A stretch of 6,796 bases of DNA from assembly GCA_002382605.1 (NCBI GenBank), contig DFYG01000080.1:1-6796 (forward strand), written 5' to 3'. The DNA comes from Synergistaceae bacterium UBA4088. GTDB taxonomy: Bacteria; Synergistota; Synergistia; Synergistales; Thermovirgaceae. Under the pieces are notes generated by a model that had not been told where the DNA came from, ran no database searches, and worked only from the letters and a program-made list of their open reading frames with translations. The stretch's first letter is position 1. Each line of letters starts with the position of its first letter. Below, in pieces: positions 5,580-6,796 of the stretch. The position numbers and the translations under genes are program-made.

Positions 5580-6686
5580 ATGGGCGATTTTGTTAACTAT
5601 TGCGCGGGGGTTCACACAGGTATCCTTCCATCGAGGAAAATGGAAGCGATCCTCATCAACGTCCCCCGCAATGCAGGAACCGAAGCAGATATTCGCAGAA
5701 GCCTGAAGATGCTGGTGGCCACCCGAACGAAGCACTCAATGCTGGATTCGGGTGGCTATCAGCGCCTCACCAACGAGCTCAAGGGCGGCGTATCTACCGC
5801 GGATTCATCAAGACCGCTCATTTGCCGCAAGCACGAAATGAACCTTGCTCCCATCCACGTCATCCAGACAGCGGTGAAAGTTCAACCAGGTATTGTCACG
5901 GCACTGGATGCTCCAGTACTCAAGGTGTCCGGTCTAGAGAAACAGCGTCGGGAATTTGAAACGAAGCTGCCCCTAAACTTGAAGTGGATGAGGGAAACAG
6001 CGAGGTTACGGTCGAAATATTGCCCGAGCATCGAGCTGTTCATCCCCATACAGTGTTACGATCTACATCAGTTCGGCTTAATAGAACCCACCTTGAGCGA
6101 GCTGCATTACGATGGATTGAGTCTCCCGACCCGGAACCTGGATGCCGCAGGCATTTCGTTATTTCTGCTGAAATTTTATCAGATAGGTGTCCGGAAGGTA
6201 CACCTTCTCAGCGTTTCCAATTTCACGGGGATCGCCCTAGCAGCCTACTTCGCGCAGCACGTGTTCGACTGGTGCTCCGTCGATGCGACGACCTGGCGGA
6301 TGGATTCGCAGTATCACGACTATCTGCGCCCTCAGGACCTCTTCAAGATCAGTGTGAGGGAAGATGCGTCTTTCGACGAAGGACAGGCTCTTCCCTGCGA
6401 TTGCCCATGGTGCTCCCGAACCTCGTTCACAGAGATCAAGCACCTTCCCGGTCCTGAGAAGACCGCCCTTTTGCGATACCACAACTATTACGTCATTCAG
6501 CAGTTGGGTCGAGAGCTCTACGCCCGGTCCGCCAACTTCAACTCTTACATCCAGCACCTCAGGGAGAGGAATCCCAGACAGGCTAAGCTCGTTCGGGGAC
6601 TTATCGACGCGCTCACCATAGTCCATCACAGGAAGGATGAGCCTATCGAGACCCTTCGCAAGCTTCTGGGCGGCGGGAGATTGTAA
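5580..6686 (+). CDS. TGT-superfamily base transglycosylase, DpdA-like
   Basis: This 368-residue protein belongs to the tRNA-guanine transglycosylase superfamily of TIM-barrel enzymes, which swap a guanine for a 7-deazaguanine. Visible landmarks are LDSGGYQ (55-61, D56 as the base-binding Asp of DSGGFQ), TALDAP (107-112, D110), IPIQCYD (155-161, where TGT has GIVQGG), GLSLPTRNL (179-187) and SVDATTW (233-239, D235 as candidate nucleophile). The zinc site is C273, C275, C278 and H301, a CxCxxCx22H version of the TGT CxCxxCx25H motif, ending in LLRYHNYYV as in TGT. There is no PUA domain. The departures from bacterial and archaeal TGT and the ParB-like neighbour fit DpdA, which acts on DNA with preQ0, better than a tRNA enzyme. 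The ATG at 5580 follows AGGAGG at 11 bases and precedes the family-like NYCAGVH. Superfamily is firm; the DNA substrate is inferred. Confidence 0.85.
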   Translation: MGDFVNYCAGVHTGILPSRKMEAILINVPRNAGTEADIRRSLKMLVATRTKHSMLDSGGYQRLTNELKGGVSTADSSRPLICRKHEMNLAPIHVIQTAVKVQPGIVTALDAPVLKVSGLEKQRREFETKLPLNLKWMRETARLRSKYCPSIELFIPIQCYDLHQFGLIEPTLSELHYDGLSLPTRNLDAAGISLFLLKFYQIGVRKVHLLSVSNFTGIALAAYFAQHVFDWCSVDATTWRMDSQYHDYLRPQDLFKISVREDASFDEGQALPCDCPWCSRTSFTEIKHLPGPEKTALLRYHNYYVIQQLGRELYARSANFNSYIQHLRERNPRQAKLVRGLIDALTIVHHRKDEPIETLRKLLGGGRL

Positions 6687-6729
6687 AAATGATCATGAAT
6701 ACAAGTAATCACTAAAAAGGAGTTTGTAT

Positions 6730-6786
6730 ATGAAATCGAGAATATCCAAGAAAGAAATTGATAATGAGCAAGCTAGTACCCTGTAA
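6730..6786 (+). CDS. Short 18-codon ORF, possible leader peptide
   Basis: AGGAG (6718-6722) lies seven bases before an ATG at 6730, an ideal ribosome binding site. The frame encodes MKSRISKKEIDNEQASTL and ends at TAA (6784-6786). It lies 43 bases after the TGT-like gene and overlaps by 23 bases the start of the next frame. It could be a leader peptide coupling translation to the next gene, or the true start of that gene disrupted by a +1 shift. The local sequence is much richer in A+T than the genes before it. Confidence 0.4.
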   Translation: MKSRISKKEIDNEQASTL

Positions 6787-6796
6787 CGTTCATAAA
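6764..6796 (+). CDS. Start of a downstream gene, cut by the window edge
   Basis: An ATG at 6764 opens a frame that stays open to the last base and encodes MSKLVPCNVHK. No ribosome binding site lies directly before it. The strong site at 6718-6722 serves the overlapping 18-codon ORF instead, so the gene may be translated by coupling. The frame is open upstream only back to a TGA at 6731-6733. Eleven residues are not enough to name a family. Its position suggests it belongs to the same operon as the ParB-like and TGT-like genes. Confidence 0.4.
   Translation, partial: MSKLVPCNVHK

Larger units (their letters stand above)
172..6796. mobile_element. Integrative element at tRNA-Phe, left part only
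   Basis: The evidence is the order tRNA-Phe, converging tyrosine integrase, adjacent excisionase-like gene, small unknown gene, then plus-strand cargo of unknown and DNA-modification-like genes. No conjugation, capsid or transposase gene is visible. It could therefore be a genomic island, an integrated satellite, or the end of a larger conjugative element or prophage. The right end was not seen and the left limit is inferred. Confidence 0.65.

Noticed and set aside
5580..6686. Housekeeping queuosine tRNA-guanine transglycosylase (tgt).
   Set aside because: The GIVQGG loop and the standard CxCxxCx25H spacing are not present, and the neighbour is a ParB-like gene on a mobile element rather than queA, yajC or secD.

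Overview
The window looks like the left end of an integrative element inserted at a bacterial tRNA-Phe gene. The tRNA carries an encoded CCA end. Base composition is moderate in G+C, and genes have clear Shine-Dalgarno sites and tight operons. The Xis/Int pair resembles those I associate with Desulfobacterota and related environmental bacteria, but that assignment is a low-confidence guess from style, not from a marker gene.

Layout: bases 1-99 hold the probable end of a chromosomal gene. tRNA-Phe(GAA) is at 100-175, followed by a strong rho-independent terminator. A tyrosine integrase (182-1282, minus) ends six bases from the tRNA, which is the usual arrangement for an element using the tRNA 3' end as its attachment site. 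A helix-turn-helix excisionase-like gene (1284-1682, minus) lies one base upstream of the integrase gene. A small unrecognised protein gene (1922-2179, minus) follows. Its leader shares a 29-base block with the excisionase-like leader. No second attachment site was seen, so the element probably continues beyond base 6796.

On the plus strand are three large genes. The first (2334-4118) encodes an unrecognised 594-residue protein with a possible DNA-binding C-terminus. After a 182-base structured gap comes a ParB-like-domain protein (4301-5557). Twenty-two bases later is a protein of the tRNA-guanine transglycosylase superfamily (5580-6686) that looks more like DpdA, the enzyme that places 7-deazaguanine bases in DNA, than like a housekeeping TGT. 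A further gene begins at about 6764 and runs off the end, preceded by an 18-codon ORF with a good ribosome binding site.

The most interesting reading is that the ParB-like and TGT-like genes form a compact DpdB/DpdA-type DNA base-modification pair carried as cargo by the element. No preQ0 synthesis gene or DpdC-like processing gene is visible, so the precursor would have to come from the host or from genes beyond the window. The role of the 594-residue protein is unknown; it may be a regulator, a replication factor or an effector.
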